The notes beneath the pieces are model-generated. The model saw only the letters and a program-made list of their open reading frames with translations. It searched no databases and was not told where the DNA came from. Shown here piece by piece: positions 63,890 to 64,000 of a DNA stretch of 64,000 bases (position 1 is the first letter of the stretch; the number at the start of each line of letters is the position of its first letter). Origin of the DNA: Orientallactaga sibirica (Eukaryota > Chordata > Mammalia > Rodentia > Dipodidae). The translations under genes and the position numbers were made by a program. The stretch covers positions 1,360,001-1,424,000 of the forward strand of contig JAEOAD010002279.1 of assembly GCA_036365145.1 (NCBI GenBank). The letters are read 5' to 3'.

Positions 63890-64000
63890 CACACATGTGC
63901 ATTTATGAGACTGTATATAATATTCATATGCATATCCATAAGCTAGGTTCTGCTCTGGGGAAATGTCATATAAAGGGGTGTGTGTGTGTGTGTGTGTGTG
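63829..64000. repeat. 110-bp tandem duplication carrying (GT)n, cut by window edge
   Basis: AAGCTAGGTTCTGCTCT… with AATGTCATATAAAGG and (GT)n occurs at 63829-63888 and again from 63939 to the last base. (GT)n runs are 63855-63888 and 63978-64000. The second copy is unfinished. Confidence 0.93.

Noticed and set aside
1..64000. A novel multi-gene system
   Set aside because: No coding genes could be supported on either strand. The notable structure is in the transposable elements and simple repeats.

Overview
This window is mammalian nuclear DNA, almost certainly from a rodent. I find no protein-coding exon, rRNA, functional tRNA or snRNA gene that I can support. Two abundant SINE families carry the identification. 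One is B1, the 7SL-derived rodent SINE (27 pieces). The other is a tRNA-headed SINE of the B2 superfamily (64 pieces). Its head reads GGGCTGGAGAGATGGCTTAG, it has Pol III A and B boxes, and it ends in CT/GA-rich sequence plus an AAATAAAT tail. I read it as the DIP-type element of jerboas (Dipodoidea, e.g. Jaculus). That species call is inference from memory of the family; the SINE structure itself is seen directly.

The tRNA-headed SINE occurs in three forms. The 'short' form has GCACAAGGTGGCGCATGC in the middle. The 'long' form carries about 30 bp more (AGTGACGCAAGGGCGCAATG...CAAGGGGGCGC). The 'third' form has GGTGAGGCAAGC...CACTAGGTGGC. These labels are used in the entries. By my hand count 44 pieces lie on the minus strand and 20 on the plus strand, whereas B1 is balanced (14:13).

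Layout. 1-5.5 kb: SINEs, antisense ERVL/MaLR LTR remnants (2.06-3.1 kb) and a 5'-truncated L1 3' end (4.7-5.5 kb). 5.5-20 kb: dense SINEs, a complete MaLR-type solo LTR with a GTAAT target duplication (10.73-11.13 kb), an antisense L1 ORF2 fossil (14.6-15.0 kb) and a degraded MaLR LTR (18.4 kb). 20-31 kb: nested SINE/B1 insertions, a chimeric retroposon with a 13-bp target duplication (24.1-24.5 kb), and a second solo MaLR LTR with a GGGTG duplication (25.8-26.2 kb). 31-40 kb: MT2/MLT2-like LTR, MIRs, and two ~380-bp class-II-like solo LTRs in opposite orientation, each with its own 6-bp duplication. 40-54 kb: low-density single-copy DNA, SINEs, MIRs and a 750-bp polypyrimidine tract (49.2-50.0 kb). 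54-64 kb: SINEs, an L2 3' end, a second L1 3' end (60.36-60.9 kb), an MLT2-like LTR and, at the right edge, a 110-bp tandem duplication carrying (GT)n.

The ancient mammal-wide layer (MIR, L2, MLT2-like) lies between and beneath the young SINEs, as expected of intergenic or intronic DNA. The minus-strand excess of the tRNA SINE would fit a long intron of a plus-strand gene, but nothing here proves it. Nothing acts as an operon or gene system; the interest is in transposon biology: B-box duplications in SINE subfamilies, tail-to-tail SINE pairs, a chimeric retroposon and inverted solo LTRs. Repeat names rest on remembered consensus sequences and borders are hand-read, usually good to within 5-15 bases.
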